DNA from: Planctomycetota bacterium | GTDB lineage: Bacteria; Planctomycetota; Phycisphaerae; UBA1845; PWPN01 | Assembly: GCA_020346805.1 (NCBI GenBank) | Contig: CP070790.1 | Coordinates: 2,827,657 to 2,837,517, forward strand | Length of the DNA stretch: 9,861 nt | Reading direction: 5' to 3' | Part shown: in pieces, positions 1 to 7,098 of the stretch | Layout of the letters: each line of letters opens with the position of its first letter | How positions within the stretch are numbered: position 1 is the first letter of the stretch | Program-made: the position numbers and the translations under genes | The notes under the pieces: model-generated | The model's input: only the letters and a program-made list of their open reading frames with translations | What the model was told of the DNA's origin: nothing | The model's database searches: none

Positions 1-1226
1 CACCAGCCGCCAAGAATGTTATCGGGAAACAGGACCGCCCCGACAAATTTCCCTCGGCCGACACACTCCAACATCGGATAATCGAAAACGCTGCTGTTAC
101 GGTCACGCCGCCACTTGGCATGGAAGTAAGTGGTGCCCGTGGTTAATGGTCCCGGCGTGTAAGAGATCTTATAGTGCACTTTAACCGGTCGTTTGCCCTG
201 ATTGGTTATCACCATCCGGGCCGACTTGCCAAAAGGCATCCGCCAGTAGCAGTAATTCAAATAATCGGTGATGCCCATCGGCAGGCTTCTATAAGTGGCT
301 TCATCCCAGGCATCGCCGAAGAAATCTCCGATGGGTGCCTCTACCGCCGGGGTCTGGTCGCCATCCCAGTACATCTGCAGCAAAACCTTTCGCCTGGCCC
401 AGCGGTCTTGGGAAGTCGCCTTGGCGTGAAATTGGCGAATGGTGGCCGGACCTTCATCATATGTCCAGAAGGCCTGTCTGCCGGGGTCAAGTACCACGCT
501 TTTTTCACTTATTTTCATATCCTCGACCGGTTGCGGATCCCGTCCGCAGTTGGATAACAGTTCGCACACCCGCTGGAGGGTAGCTTCTTCTGCCGGCGTC
601 CGTTCCAGGCTGAAGGTTTTGATCTTCCAATCTTTAGGGAAGGTTGAATAGCCGATGTGGTAATACAGCCGGTTGTGGGGCCGATCCATAGTTACCTTGC
701 AGCTCTTGGCAAAAGGAATCGGCATATAGCAGTTGGAGGCGGGATTATTTCCCCCAAGATCCACCTTCCGTTGCCAGATCAGCGGCCGAGGGAAACCCGG
801 TACCTTGCCGGCAAATAATCCATCGAAGTCAAACTGGTAGGTCGGTTTTTTGTCGCCGTCCAGATAAAAGCGTATCTTGCCCGTAGGATTTGCCGACCAG
901 ATACGCCAAATACATCCCGGCCCGTCAATTTCAGCCATCAGCGCTTCCTGCGTCCTGGGATCCACGCTGATATATTTGCCGGCGTCGCCATTGGCATCCC
1001 ATTGTATATACTTCCCGCTGGCTTCATCATAACGCGAAGCCCGATCGTAGCTGGAAAACTGCTTGCCCTGGATGCCTTCGCTTAATACCGGCAGGCCGTC
1101 GAGATCGACGAGTTTCTCCAGAAAGTATGAGTAATCTTTAACTTCCGTGGTTGCTGCTTTTGCGTCCGGGTAAATCCCTGGTACTATTATTGAGACCGCT
1201 ATTATCCATCTTGTCGCGCTTCGCAT
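1..1226 (-). CDS. Two-domain DUF2961 (GH172-like) secreted protein, C-terminus beyond left edge
   Basis: Reading the reverse strand from the ATG at 1226-1224 gives an open frame of 408 codons that runs off the left edge without a stop. Residues 1-24 form a signal peptide (Arg-rich start, hydrophobic core, Asp-Ala-Lys-Ala end). A short motif near residues 50-60 (GKQFSSYDR) and 'DGPGCIWRIW' are typical of DUF2961. A second jelly-roll-like segment starts near residue 260 and carries PAVEAPIGDFFG at about 293-304, matching PAVESPIGHFFG at 106-117 of the DUF2961 protein at 2805. This protein therefore has about 190 extra N-terminal residues, probably a duplicated jelly roll. By that alignment the catalytic Glu motifs (EGDD and TGTEDYF type) would lie about 30 residues beyond the window. 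DUF2961 is classed as GH172, with characterised fructo- and arabinofuranosidases. The start lies 27 nt after the upstream gene's stop, suggesting one transcript. The substrate cannot be read from the sequence. Confidence 0.85.
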   Translation of the reverse strand, partial: MRSATRWIIAVSIIVPGIYPDAKAATTEVKDYSYFLEKLVDLDGLPVLSEGIQGKQFSSYDRASRYDEASGKYIQWDANGDAGKYISVDPRTQEALMAEIDGPGCIWRIWSANPTGKIRFYLDGDKKPTYQFDFDGLFAGKVPGFPRPLIWQRKVDLGGNNPASNCYMPIPFAKSCKVTMDRPHNRLYYHIGYSTFPKDWKIKTFSLERTPAEEATLQRVCELLSNCGRDPQPVEDMKISEKSVVLDPGRQAFWTYDEGPATIRQFHAKATSQDRWARRKVLLQMYWDGDQTPAVEAPIGDFFGDAWDEATYRSLPMGITDYLNYCYWRMPFGKSARMVITNQGKRPVKVHYKISYTPGPLTTGTTYFHAKWRRDRNSSVFDYPMLECVGRGKFVGAVLFPDNILGGW

Positions 1227-1253
1227 TCTTGTTTGCCTTTCATTTTCCAGATA

Positions 1254-2543
1254 CTAGACCGGGGAGTTCATACCGATGGCAAAGTTCCTGTTTTCCGGGG
1301 CATCGATCTTGGCCCCGCCCCGTAATCGATTGCTTGTGATAATTGCCGACTGAACATCGGGTCCTATTCGAATCTGCTGTTTGTCGGCCTCGACAAAATC
1401 GCAGTTGCGAACAGCTATACCCTGACAGTTGGCGTCGATACAGGGCACTCCCTTTTTCTCCAGATCCCACATAGTAAAGTGACACCCGTCAAAGCTGACC
1501 TGCCCCGAACCGGCCAGCTTGGCGTGATAGCTGCATGGTGGGTAATGTTTTTCATTGACGCCCCAGAATCCGCAGGAGGTAAATTTCATCGGTCCCATAT
1601 TGGCTTCACTGACCTCGATCCCGCTCATGAATTGACAATTTACGAAGCTGATCCCCGAATGGGGTTGAGCCTGATCCACCAGAACCGCAGTTGGCCCGAT
1701 ATCCGATCCGCTGTTGAGAATGATGGAGTTGCCCGGGCCGTATTTTCGGGATACGAAATGAAAACCGACTTTGTACCAGATACAGAAGCAGAAATCTATA
1801 TACTGCCAATCGGTCTTGCCGATGGTAAACGCCGTCCCTTGAGTCTCCATAAACCAGCGGGCCTTGAAATCCCAGAAGGGCCAGAAGTGGACGTTTCTTA
1901 CCCGTCCCACATCCAGACAGCGATCGATGTAAAGACCCTCTTTCAGCGGCTGCCCATACAGCCCATCGATATAATGCCTGCCGCTAACTGCCGTCCCGAA
2001 ATCGACTCCCCGGTATGGATTATGCAAAAGGCAGTTGGTAATCGATGCATTATCATCAATACTATGAACACACCACGGGAAAGGTTTGATATTTTTCGGA
2101 TCGTTCTGTTCGGGATAGGTAATGCACAAACCGCTCAGGGCGCTGCGTTTGTCCAGCGTAATAAATGGCGGCCCGTCCGCATCGCCCGGTGTAACATTCG
2201 CCAGAATGACCGAACCTGTCGGATCGCGCGGTGGGGCACTATGCTGGGTGCCTTCAAGGGTAACACCTTTGGGAATCTTCAGCGGTTGTGTAATGCGGTA
2301 CCGGCCGGGAGGTATAAACACAATGGCACCGCCGGCATTATCCGCTGCCCTTAAGGTTTTCTTGAATGCCAGGGTATCGTCTGTTTTGCCGTCGCCTTTA
2401 GCTCCGTATTCGGTTACCAGGATGACGGTGCCGGCCGCACCTTTCGAAGGGGGGACATCCTCTCCGCTTGCAATCCGAGCCATCGCGGTAGTACCTAAGG
2501 CACCGGCTATACAGGCCATTGCATCTCTACGATTGGGAATCAT
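1254..2543 (-). CDS. Secreted right-handed beta-helix protein, pectate lyase superfamily type
   Basis: This 429-residue protein carries the N-terminal signature of Pectate_lyase_3 proteins: 'YGAKGDGKTDDTLAF' at about 46-60, followed by 'GGAIVFIPPGRYRI' at about 71-84 and 'KGVTLEG' at 92-98. The rest reads as parallel beta-helix rungs, with a recurring Cys-x-Phe turn: VNCQF, TSCGF, DGCHF and RNCDF near residues 301, 322, 352 and 379. The N-terminus has a twin arginine (NRRDAM) before a hydrophobic Ala/Gly stretch, so Tat export is plausible. The start is supported by a strong GAGGAGG ribosome site at 2551-2557, 7 nt upstream. The fold is shared by pectate lyases, GH28-related enzymes and non-catalytic glycan-binding proteins, and no catalytic residue can be assigned from sequence alone. 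It probably leads an operon with the DUF2961 gene downstream at 1226. A long open frame on the opposite strand (1479-2354) is a shadow. Confidence 0.85.
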   Translation of the reverse strand: MIPNRRDAMACIAGALGTTAMARIASGEDVPPSKGAAGTVILVTEYGAKGDGKTDDTLAFKKTLRAADNAGGAIVFIPPGRYRITQPLKIPKGVTLEGTQHSAPPRDPTGSVILANVTPGDADGPPFITLDKRSALSGLCITYPEQNDPKNIKPFPWCVHSIDDNASITNCLLHNPYRGVDFGTAVSGRHYIDGLYGQPLKEGLYIDRCLDVGRVRNVHFWPFWDFKARWFMETQGTAFTIGKTDWQYIDFCFCIWYKVGFHFVSRKYGPGNSIILNSGSDIGPTAVLVDQAQPHSGISFVNCQFMSGIEVSEANMGPMKFTSCGFWGVNEKHYPPCSYHAKLAGSGQVSFDGCHFTMWDLEKKGVPCIDANCQGIAVRNCDFVEADKQQIRIGPDVQSAIITSNRLRGGAKIDAPENRNFAIGMNSPV

Positions 2544-2550
2544 ACGTTTG

Positions 2551-2557
2551 CCTCCTC
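2551..2557 (-). promoter_or_regulatory. Strong ribosome binding site for the beta-helix gene
   Basis: Reverse-strand GAGGAGG lies 7 nt before the ATG at 2543. It fixes the start and is the best Shine-Dalgarno match in the window. Confidence 0.7.
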
Positions 2558-2564
2558 ATAAGAC

Positions 2565-2578
2565 AGACTTGAAAGTCT
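2565..2578. other. Short perfect inverted repeat in the 5' leader of the beta-helix gene
   Basis: AGACTT and AAGTCT are separated by GA. The repeat sits 7 bp upstream of the ribosome site of the minus-strand gene. It could be a small operator or a hairpin in the leader, but a 6-bp stem is also expected by chance. Confidence 0.25.
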
Positions 2579-2646
2579 TCTTTTTTGCTTATCAGGTTTA
2601 ATATAATACACAGCGGCGTTCCAGACATAGAACGGCATTGCCGGGA

Positions 2647-2675
2647 AGGATACGACGAATCGTAAGTTCTGGCAA
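2647..2675 (-). promoter_or_regulatory. Possible sigma-70-type promoter for the beta-helix/DUF2961 pair
   Basis: On the reverse strand TTGCCA (2675-2670) and TATCCT (2652-2647) are 17 bp apart, matching the -35 and -10 consensus at 5 and 4 of 6 positions. Transcription would start near 2640, leaving a leader of about 100 nt. This is a consensus match only. Confidence 0.3.
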
Positions 2676-2720
2676 GACAATATTTCTACCCTTTAATAAA
2701 ATCTTCTATTAGGAGTACTG

Positions 2721-2768
2721 ATGAGTAATCACAAACACTGTGGCCAGAATTCGCTAACACAGGTATAG
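2721..2768 (+). CDS. Possible 15-codon leader-type mini-ORF
   Basis: An ATG at 2721 follows AGGAG (2711-2715) by 5 nt and opens a 15-residue frame (MSNHKHCGQNSLTQV) that ends at TAG 2766-2768, 36 bp before the GH172 gene. The ribosome site is good, but the frame overlaps the candidate promoter at 2741-2769, so it would be translated only from a start further upstream. It may simply be chance. Confidence 0.15.
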   Translation: MSNHKHCGQNSLTQV

Positions 2769-2769
2769 T
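2741..2769 (+). promoter_or_regulatory. Possible sigma-70-type promoter for the GH172-ceramidase-sulfatase series
   Basis: TGGCCA (2741-2746) and TATAGT (2764-2769) are spaced by 17 bp, matching consensus at 4 and 5 of 6 positions. The start would fall near 2776, just ahead of the ribosome site at 2791-2796. With the minus-strand candidate at 2647-2675, this makes 2544-2804 a divergent promoter region whose central 65 bp (2676-2740) could be shared control sequence. Confidence 0.33.
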
Positions 2770-2804
2770 GTTTATAAAGTTTATGTTGAAAAAGGAGCAA
2801 TCAC

Positions 2805-3806
2805 ATGAAAGTACACATAATAGCATTATTTGTGTTTACAACCTCATTTGCGTTCACAACCTCCCCGGCCCGGGCCGGTGACTGGTCCGGGCTTTCTTCC
2901 ATAATGATGCCCCAGGATTATCAATCCGCCCGGGCCTCCAGTGCCGATCCCACCGGTGGAAATAAAGACTCCCTGTCCATACCGGCCGGTAAAACATTAT
3001 GCCTGGCCAATCTCCAGGGCCCGGGGATAATTAAACATCTCTGGTTTACCCTCGGGTCGGAAGATCCGGCGTATCTCTCCAATATCTATTTAAAATTTAC
3101 CTGGGATAGCGCCGATACTCCTGCCGTCGAATCGCCCATCGGCCATTTCTTCGGCTTGGGTCACAATGAGGTGGATAGCGTGATCAGTGCTTTCATCGTG
3201 GTGTCCGCTTCGAAGGCCGGTTATATAAAATATCCGCCGGGCCGGGGGGCCTTCAATTGTTATTTCCCCATGCCCTTTTATAAAAATGCCAGACTGGAGG
3301 TGGAAAATAAGGGTACTGTCGACCTGGTGCCCTTCTTCTTCCATATCGATTATAAGCTACATAAATCCCTGCCTGAAAAGGTACGATACTTCCACGCCTG
3401 TTATCGTGAGAAAAAACATACCGTCGATGGAGACGTCAAAGGTAATAACCTGACTGCCGAAAAAAACTACGTTATTCTCGATGCTGAAGGCGGGGGACAT
3501 TATGTCGGTTGCACCCTGCATGTTGCCGCTTATAAAAAAGACGGCGGGAAATGGTATGAAGGCGACGACATGATCATGGTGGACGGCAAGCCGCTCAAGG
3601 AATCCATCCTTGGCACGGGAGGCGAGGATTATTTTAATATGGCATGGGGTGCCAGAGTCTGGTTTCAATCGCCTTATTTCGGGACTTCCTATCATCGTTG
3701 GAATCCCGGCGAGCCGGAGATGGCCCAGTACGGCCGATTTTCTTTATATCGTTGGCATTTACCCGATCCCGTCGCCTTCAAAAAATCCATTCGGGTGACC
3801 ATATAA
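2805..3806 (+). CDS. DUF2961 / GH172-family secreted glycosidase, cut short by an in-frame TAA
   Basis: The start is clear: AAAGGAG at 2790-2796 lies 8 nt before the ATG, followed by a signal peptide ending at Ala-Arg-Ala near residue 24. The 333-residue product shows DUF2961 features in order: 'LQGPGIIKHLWF' (70-81), 'PAVESPIGHFFG' (106-117), 'NCYFPMPFYKNARL' (151-164), 'WYEGDDMIMVDG' (250-261), 'GTGGEDYF' (270-277), 'YRWHLPDPVAFKKSIRVTI' (315-333). E252 and E274 are the likely catalytic pair by comparison with GH172, which act on fructo- and arabinofuranosides. The family normally continues past this last motif with a final strand ending in VAYWY. Here TAA interrupts exactly there, yet the frame beyond encodes that strand (see 3807-3875), so the intact gene would be 356 codons long. 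A ceramidase-like gene follows in the same direction. Loss of one jelly-roll strand would probably destabilise the protein. Confidence 0.85.
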   Translation: MKVHIIALFVFTTSFAFTTSPARAGDWSGLSSIMMPQDYQSARASSADPTGGNKDSLSIPAGKTLCLANLQGPGIIKHLWFTLGSEDPAYLSNIYLKFTWDSADTPAVESPIGHFFGLGHNEVDSVISAFIVVSASKAGYIKYPPGRGAFNCYFPMPFYKNARLEVENKGTVDLVPFFFHIDYKLHKSLPEKVRYFHACYREKKHTVDGDVKGNNLTAEKNYVILDAEGGGHYVGCTLHVAAYKKDGGKWYEGDDMIMVDGKPLKESILGTGGEDYFNMAWGARVWFQSPYFGTSYHRWNPGEPEMAQYGRFSLYRWHLPDPVAFKKSIRVTI

Positions 3807-3875
3807 CACGGCCACAACAATAACGCTCCCAATCACTATGCTTCCGTCGCCTACTGGTACGTTGATAAACCATAG
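3807..3875 (+). pseudogene. Detached C-terminal tail of the GH172 gene
   Basis: Reading on in the same frame after the TAA at 3804-3806 gives 22 sense codons and a TAG at 3873-3875. They encode HGH, an Asn-rich loop, then ASVAYWYVDKP. Other DUF2961 proteins end in just this way (usually Glu-His-Gly ... SVAYWYQ). A single GAA-to-TAA change explains the break. There is no start codon or ribosome site for separate translation. TAA is used as a normal stop by neighbouring genes, so codon reassignment is unlikely. Confidence 0.75.
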
Positions 3876-3908
3876 AAGTTATATAATTGTGGACAAAGGT
3901 GAATTCCG

Positions 3909-5348
3909 ATGAGTAAAAAGAATCGGATTAATGTATTGGCAGATATTCTCGCGATGGTTGTGTCCCTTTCCATGATTGCGGGCGATTCGGTCGCGCAGGC
4001 TAATGAGTCGGATACCGGTAAAACCGAATTAATGGCCGGGGTGGCAGTTGTTGATATTACTCCTCCCAAAGGTTGGCGGATGAGTGGATACTTCAGGGAA
4101 CGAATCAATACGGGAACTCATGATCCCCTCAAGGCCAAGGCGATGGTATTGGCTCAAGGCGACCGGCAGGCGGCCCTGGTGTTCTGTGATTTGAGTAAGA
4201 TTTCTCTCAACGTCTCCGACCAGGCACGCCGGCTGGCCAGCCGGCGTACCGGTATTCCCCAATCCAATATTGTTATTGCCGCCACCCATACCCATACCGG
4301 CCCGCTCTACTTTGATGCGTTGCGAAACCATTTTCACCAAAGGGTGATGAACCAGCATGGTAATGATCCCTATGAACCCTTCGATTACTCCGCTATCCTG
4401 GTTAAGAAACTGGTTGAGGTTATCAGTGAAGCTCGTACTTCCGCCAAACCTACCCTTCTTGAGGTAGGCAAAGCTGAAGAAACACGGTTGTCGTTCAATC
4501 GTCGCTTTCACATGAAAGACGGTACTGTACGTTTCAATCCCGGCCGGCTGAATCCTCGGATCGTACGACCTGCCGGCCCGGTCGACCCCCATGTCGGTAT
4601 CTTGCTGCTGCGGGATGCAAATAGCCGGCGGGCCATAGCTGCGCTGACCGTCTTCGCTCTCCATACCGCCACCACCGGTGGTACTGAGTACTCGGCCGAC
4701 TACCCTTACTATTTGGAACATGAGCTCCGTAAAATAACGGATGACAAGTTTGTTTCGATATTCGGCATCGGCACCTGTGGGGACGTCAACCATATTGATG
4801 TAAAGATCAAAACCAAACCCAGCGCCCGGCAGATCGGTACCAGACTGGCTGAGACGGTTCGGAACGCATTGCCCAAACTCTGTTTCCTTGACAGTCCCTC
4901 ATTGGCAATCAAGAGTGCGAAAATTGCTGTTCCCATGCAGCAATATAACTCCGAGCAGGTTGTTCAGGCCGCGCAGAGTATGGATAAGGTCGCAACCCGG
5001 AAATTACCTTTCCTCAAGCGGGTTGAGGCCTACAAAATCATGGACCTGCAGCTCCGCAAGGGACCATTGTTGCCGCTTGAAGTTCAGGTTTTTCGATTCG
5101 GCAATGATTTGGCTATAGTAACCCTGCCGGGTGAAGTCTTTGTTGAACTGGGACTGGCCATCAAAAAGGCCTCTCCTTTCAAGAACACCTTGGTGATCGA
5201 ACTGGCCAACGATGCCCCAGGTTACATCCCTACCCAAAAAGCCTTTGCCGAGGGCAGCTACGAAACGGTAAACTCGCGTATTCGCTCCGGTGGTGGCGAA
5301 ATGATGGTGGAAACCGCTGTGCGGTTACTAAAGGAATTGGCCGAATAA
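3909..5348 (+). CDS. Neutral/alkaline ceramidase-like metallo-hydrolase, short secreted form
   Basis: The 479-residue product has a signal peptide (about 1-31, ending Val-Ala-Gln-Ala) and then the N-terminal fold of neutral ceramidases (PF04734): 'VAVVDITPPKGW..SGY' near 46-61, 'ATHTHTGP' at 125-132, 'HTATTGG..YSADYP' at 252-266, 'GTCGDVNH' at 288-295 and 'LPGEVF' at 406-411. By analogy with Pseudomonas ceramidase, the zinc site would use a His of the HTHTG motif (127/129), H252, E409 and a Tyr near 451. The catalytic Ser of the ceramidase motif GDVSPN is Asn here (GDVNHI). The protein is well short of true ceramidases (over 600 residues) and lacks their C-terminal domain. It is probably an amidase or esterase relative acting outside the cytoplasm, with an unknown substrate. 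AAAGGTGA at 3895-3902 supports the start. It follows the GH172 gene closely and precedes the sulfatase, so it is likely co-transcribed with them. Confidence 0.82.
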   Translation: MSKKNRINVLADILAMVVSLSMIAGDSVAQANESDTGKTELMAGVAVVDITPPKGWRMSGYFRERINTGTHDPLKAKAMVLAQGDRQAALVFCDLSKISLNVSDQARRLASRRTGIPQSNIVIAATHTHTGPLYFDALRNHFHQRVMNQHGNDPYEPFDYSAILVKKLVEVISEARTSAKPTLLEVGKAEETRLSFNRRFHMKDGTVRFNPGRLNPRIVRPAGPVDPHVGILLLRDANSRRAIAALTVFALHTATTGGTEYSADYPYYLEHELRKITDDKFVSIFGIGTCGDVNHIDVKIKTKPSARQIGTRLAETVRNALPKLCFLDSPSLAIKSAKIAVPMQQYNSEQVVQAAQSMDKVATRKLPFLKRVEAYKIMDLQLRKGPLLPLEVQVFRFGNDLAIVTLPGEVFVELGLAIKKASPFKNTLVIELANDAPGYIPTQKAFAEGSYETVNSRIRSGGGEMMVETAVRLLKELAE

Positions 5349-5434
5349 ACCTGATAACTTGAAGCTTCAAATGATATGGGTATTGGGATTGGCAGATAAT
5401 GAGTAGTAAATATCAAGTCAGAGGAGAAATGACT

Positions 5435-6769
5435 ATGTCGATCTTTAAACGCATGGGAATGCTGGTGGTTGTCCTATTGTGTTTGATAAGCTGCGGATGT
5501 TCCCAGTCCGCCAAGAAGCCCAATATCCTGCTGATATTCACCGACGATCAGGGCTACAACGACGTGGGCTGTTACGGTAGCGAGATACCTACCCCGAACA
5601 TTGATTCCATCGCCAGGGCGGGCATTAAGTTTACCAATTGGTATGTGGCGGCCCCGGTATGTACCCCCTCGCGATTTGCCTTGTTGACCGGGCGTTATCC
5701 CAACCGTTCCCAGGACCGATTGTTGTCTGCATTAATGACCTTGCGTGATGAAAACCGTGGTATCCGCCCCCATGAAACCACCATTGCCGAAGTGCTTCAA
5801 CAAAAAGGCTATCGTACCGCTCTGGCAGGCAAATGGCATCTGGGGCATGGCCAACCGGAGTTCTTCCCCACCCGCCACGGCTTTGGCTCATTTTACGGAC
5901 ACCTCGGCGGGTGTATTGATTATTTTAAATTGACTTATGGGTATAAACCGAACTGGTACCGGGATGAAATACTGATCGATGAGAAAGGTTACGCCACCGA
6001 TCTGATTACGGATCAAGCGGTTAAATTTCTGCAAGCACAAAAGTCGGATAAGCCTTTCTTTCTTTATCTTGCATACAACGCACCCCACTACGGCAAAGGT
6101 TGGGATGATAAAAATAAAAAGTTGTTGAATATCCTGCAGGCCAAGGACGAGGATCTGGCCAGGTTCGATTATATCAAGAATACCAAACGCCGTACCTTTG
6201 CCGCCATGGTTGCTTGTATGGATGACGGCATCGGCCGCGTCATCGAAATCCTCGGAAAGCAGAAGCTCGAAAATAATACCTTGATTATCTTCATGACCGA
6301 CAACGGGGGGCCTACCAATCATGGCGGGAGTAATCTTCCCCTGCGAAGTGGAAAGGGTTCGGTCTTCGAGGGTGGAATTCGCGTACCTTGCGTCATGCAA
6401 TGGCCCGGTAAAATCAAACCCGGAACCGTTACCCATCAGCCCTGCTCCGCCCTGGACATCTTTCCCACTATATGTCGTCTGACCGGCGTGAATGCATCGG
6501 AATTCAAGCCTGATGGTCTCGACATCAGTCCCGTACTGCTGGAGGGGCGGACGTTTGAACGATCGTTGTTCTGGCAAACCTCGCGCAAAGAGAGTGCCTA
6601 TCGAAAAGGATCCTGGAAATATCTCAAAGACAGGAAACAGGGCGAGATGCTTTTCAATCTGGAAAAAGATATCGGCGAGAAGACCAATCTGGCTGAACAG
6701 AATCCAGAGATACTTGCCGAATTAAAGGCCGACCATGCTGCAATTATGGCCGAATTCGTCGGACAATAG
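5435..6769 (+). CDS. S1-family sulfatase, Cys-type, predicted lipoprotein
   Basis: The ATG at 5435 is preferred because GAGGAG at 5421-5426 lies 8 nt upstream; ATGs at 5399 and 5429 fit worse. The 444-residue product begins with Lys/Arg, a hydrophobic stretch and a lipobox (LISC, C20), so it is probably lipid-anchored. Sulfatase hallmarks follow: 'ILLIFTDDQGYNDVG' with D37-D38 for metal binding, the formylglycine motif CTPSR (C76, R80) with LTGR just after, GKWHLG at 132-137, H218 in 'NAPH', and 'MTDNGG' (D289-N290) followed by 'SGKGSVFEGGIRVP'. The set is complete, so the enzyme should be active, removing sulfate esters from a glycan or small molecule. It needs a formylglycine-generating enzyme, which is not in the window. 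The gene starts 86 bp after the ceramidase-like gene, in the same direction. The S1 subfamily and the substrate cannot be told by eye. Confidence 0.93.
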   Translation: MSIFKRMGMLVVVLLCLISCGCSQSAKKPNILLIFTDDQGYNDVGCYGSEIPTPNIDSIARAGIKFTNWYVAAPVCTPSRFALLTGRYPNRSQDRLLSALMTLRDENRGIRPHETTIAEVLQQKGYRTALAGKWHLGHGQPEFFPTRHGFGSFYGHLGGCIDYFKLTYGYKPNWYRDEILIDEKGYATDLITDQAVKFLQAQKSDKPFFLYLAYNAPHYGKGWDDKNKKLLNILQAKDEDLARFDYIKNTKRRTFAAMVACMDDGIGRVIEILGKQKLENNTLIIFMTDNGGPTNHGGSNLPLRSGKGSVFEGGIRVPCVMQWPGKIKPGTVTHQPCSALDIFPTICRLTGVNASEFKPDGLDISPVLLEGRTFERSLFWQTSRKESAYRKGSWKYLKDRKQGEMLFNLEKDIGEKTNLAEQNPEILAELKADHAAIMAEFVGQ

Positions 6770-6873
6770 GTTTTAATGATCATATTATTAATTTATCGTC
6801 TATTGTTCATCCGATTAATATACACCCGGAGAAAACAGGGCTTATTTTTATCACCAGGTAAATGGAGACGGTC

Positions 6874-7065
6874 ATGTATCGGCTCATATTGTCTGTAATG
6901 ATTATGTGTTTATTGGCTGGCTGCAAAAGCAACGAACCGAAAAGCTCCCACAACCGTGATCATAATGGCCGAATGGTAGATGTTAAGGTTTCAGACCGAC
7001 ACGTTGACGTCCACGTCAACCCGAAGGACTCCAAGGATGTGGACGTACATGTCTCCTGGCCGTAG
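6874..7065 (+). CDS. Very small predicted lipoprotein with a VDVHV repeat
   Basis: The ATG at 6874 is preferred because GGAG (6864-6867) lies 6 nt upstream; an in-frame ATG at 6862 would add four residues. The product has 63 residues: a signal peptide, a clear lipobox (LLAGC, C17), and a hydrophilic mature part of about 47 residues. The mature part contains three related units, VDVKV, VDVHV and VDVHV, in its second half. No known family is recognised. The alternating Val with Asp/His suggests short beta strands, perhaps metal-binding. It follows the sulfatase by 104 bp and is the last plus-strand gene before the inverted-repeat element. Function is unknown; it may be a minor periplasmic or outer-membrane component. 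Confidence 0.6.
   Translation: MYRLILSVMIMCLLAGCKSNEPKSSHNRDHNGRMVDVKVSDRHVDVHVNPKDSKDVDVHVSWP
7003..7020. repeat. Perfect 8-bp inverted repeat inside the small lipoprotein gene
   Basis: GTTGACGT and ACGTCAAC face each other across CC, within the codons for HVDVHVN. It may follow from the repeated Val-Asp-Val-His codons, or it may act as a protein-binding site or mRNA hairpin near the 3' end of the gene. Confidence 0.5.
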
Positions 7066-7098
7066 TTTTTTGGGGTACCGCTGAGTTCGCTGCATTGT

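Noticed and set aside
1479..2354. A 291-codon plus-strand open frame opposite the beta-helix gene
   Set aside because: The minus-strand frame has recognisable domain motifs, a strong ribosome site and a signal peptide; the plus-frame protein shows no family pattern and is a shadow.
3804..3806. Genome-wide reassignment of TAA as a sense codon to explain the interrupted GH172 gene
   Set aside because: The ceramidase-like, SGNH, URO-D-like and AsmA-like genes all end at TAA at family-consistent positions.
4029..4793. A 254-codon minus-strand open frame opposite the ceramidase-like gene
   Set aside because: It mirrors a gene with clear PF04734 motifs, and its own translation has no recognisable features.
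5359..5370. Perfect 12-bp palindrome TTGAAGCTTCAA between the ceramidase-like and sulfatase genes
   Set aside because: One or more 12-bp palindromes are expected by chance in 10 kb, and nothing else marks it as an operator.
5399..5434. Earlier starts (5399, 5429) for the sulfatase
   Set aside because: They lack good ribosome-site spacing and would put 12 (or 2) extra residues before the lipoprotein signal; the ATG at 5435 is 8 nt from GAGGAG.
5888..6577. A 229-codon minus-strand open frame opposite the sulfatase
   Set aside because: It lies wholly within a sulfatase with complete catalytic motifs; shadow frame.
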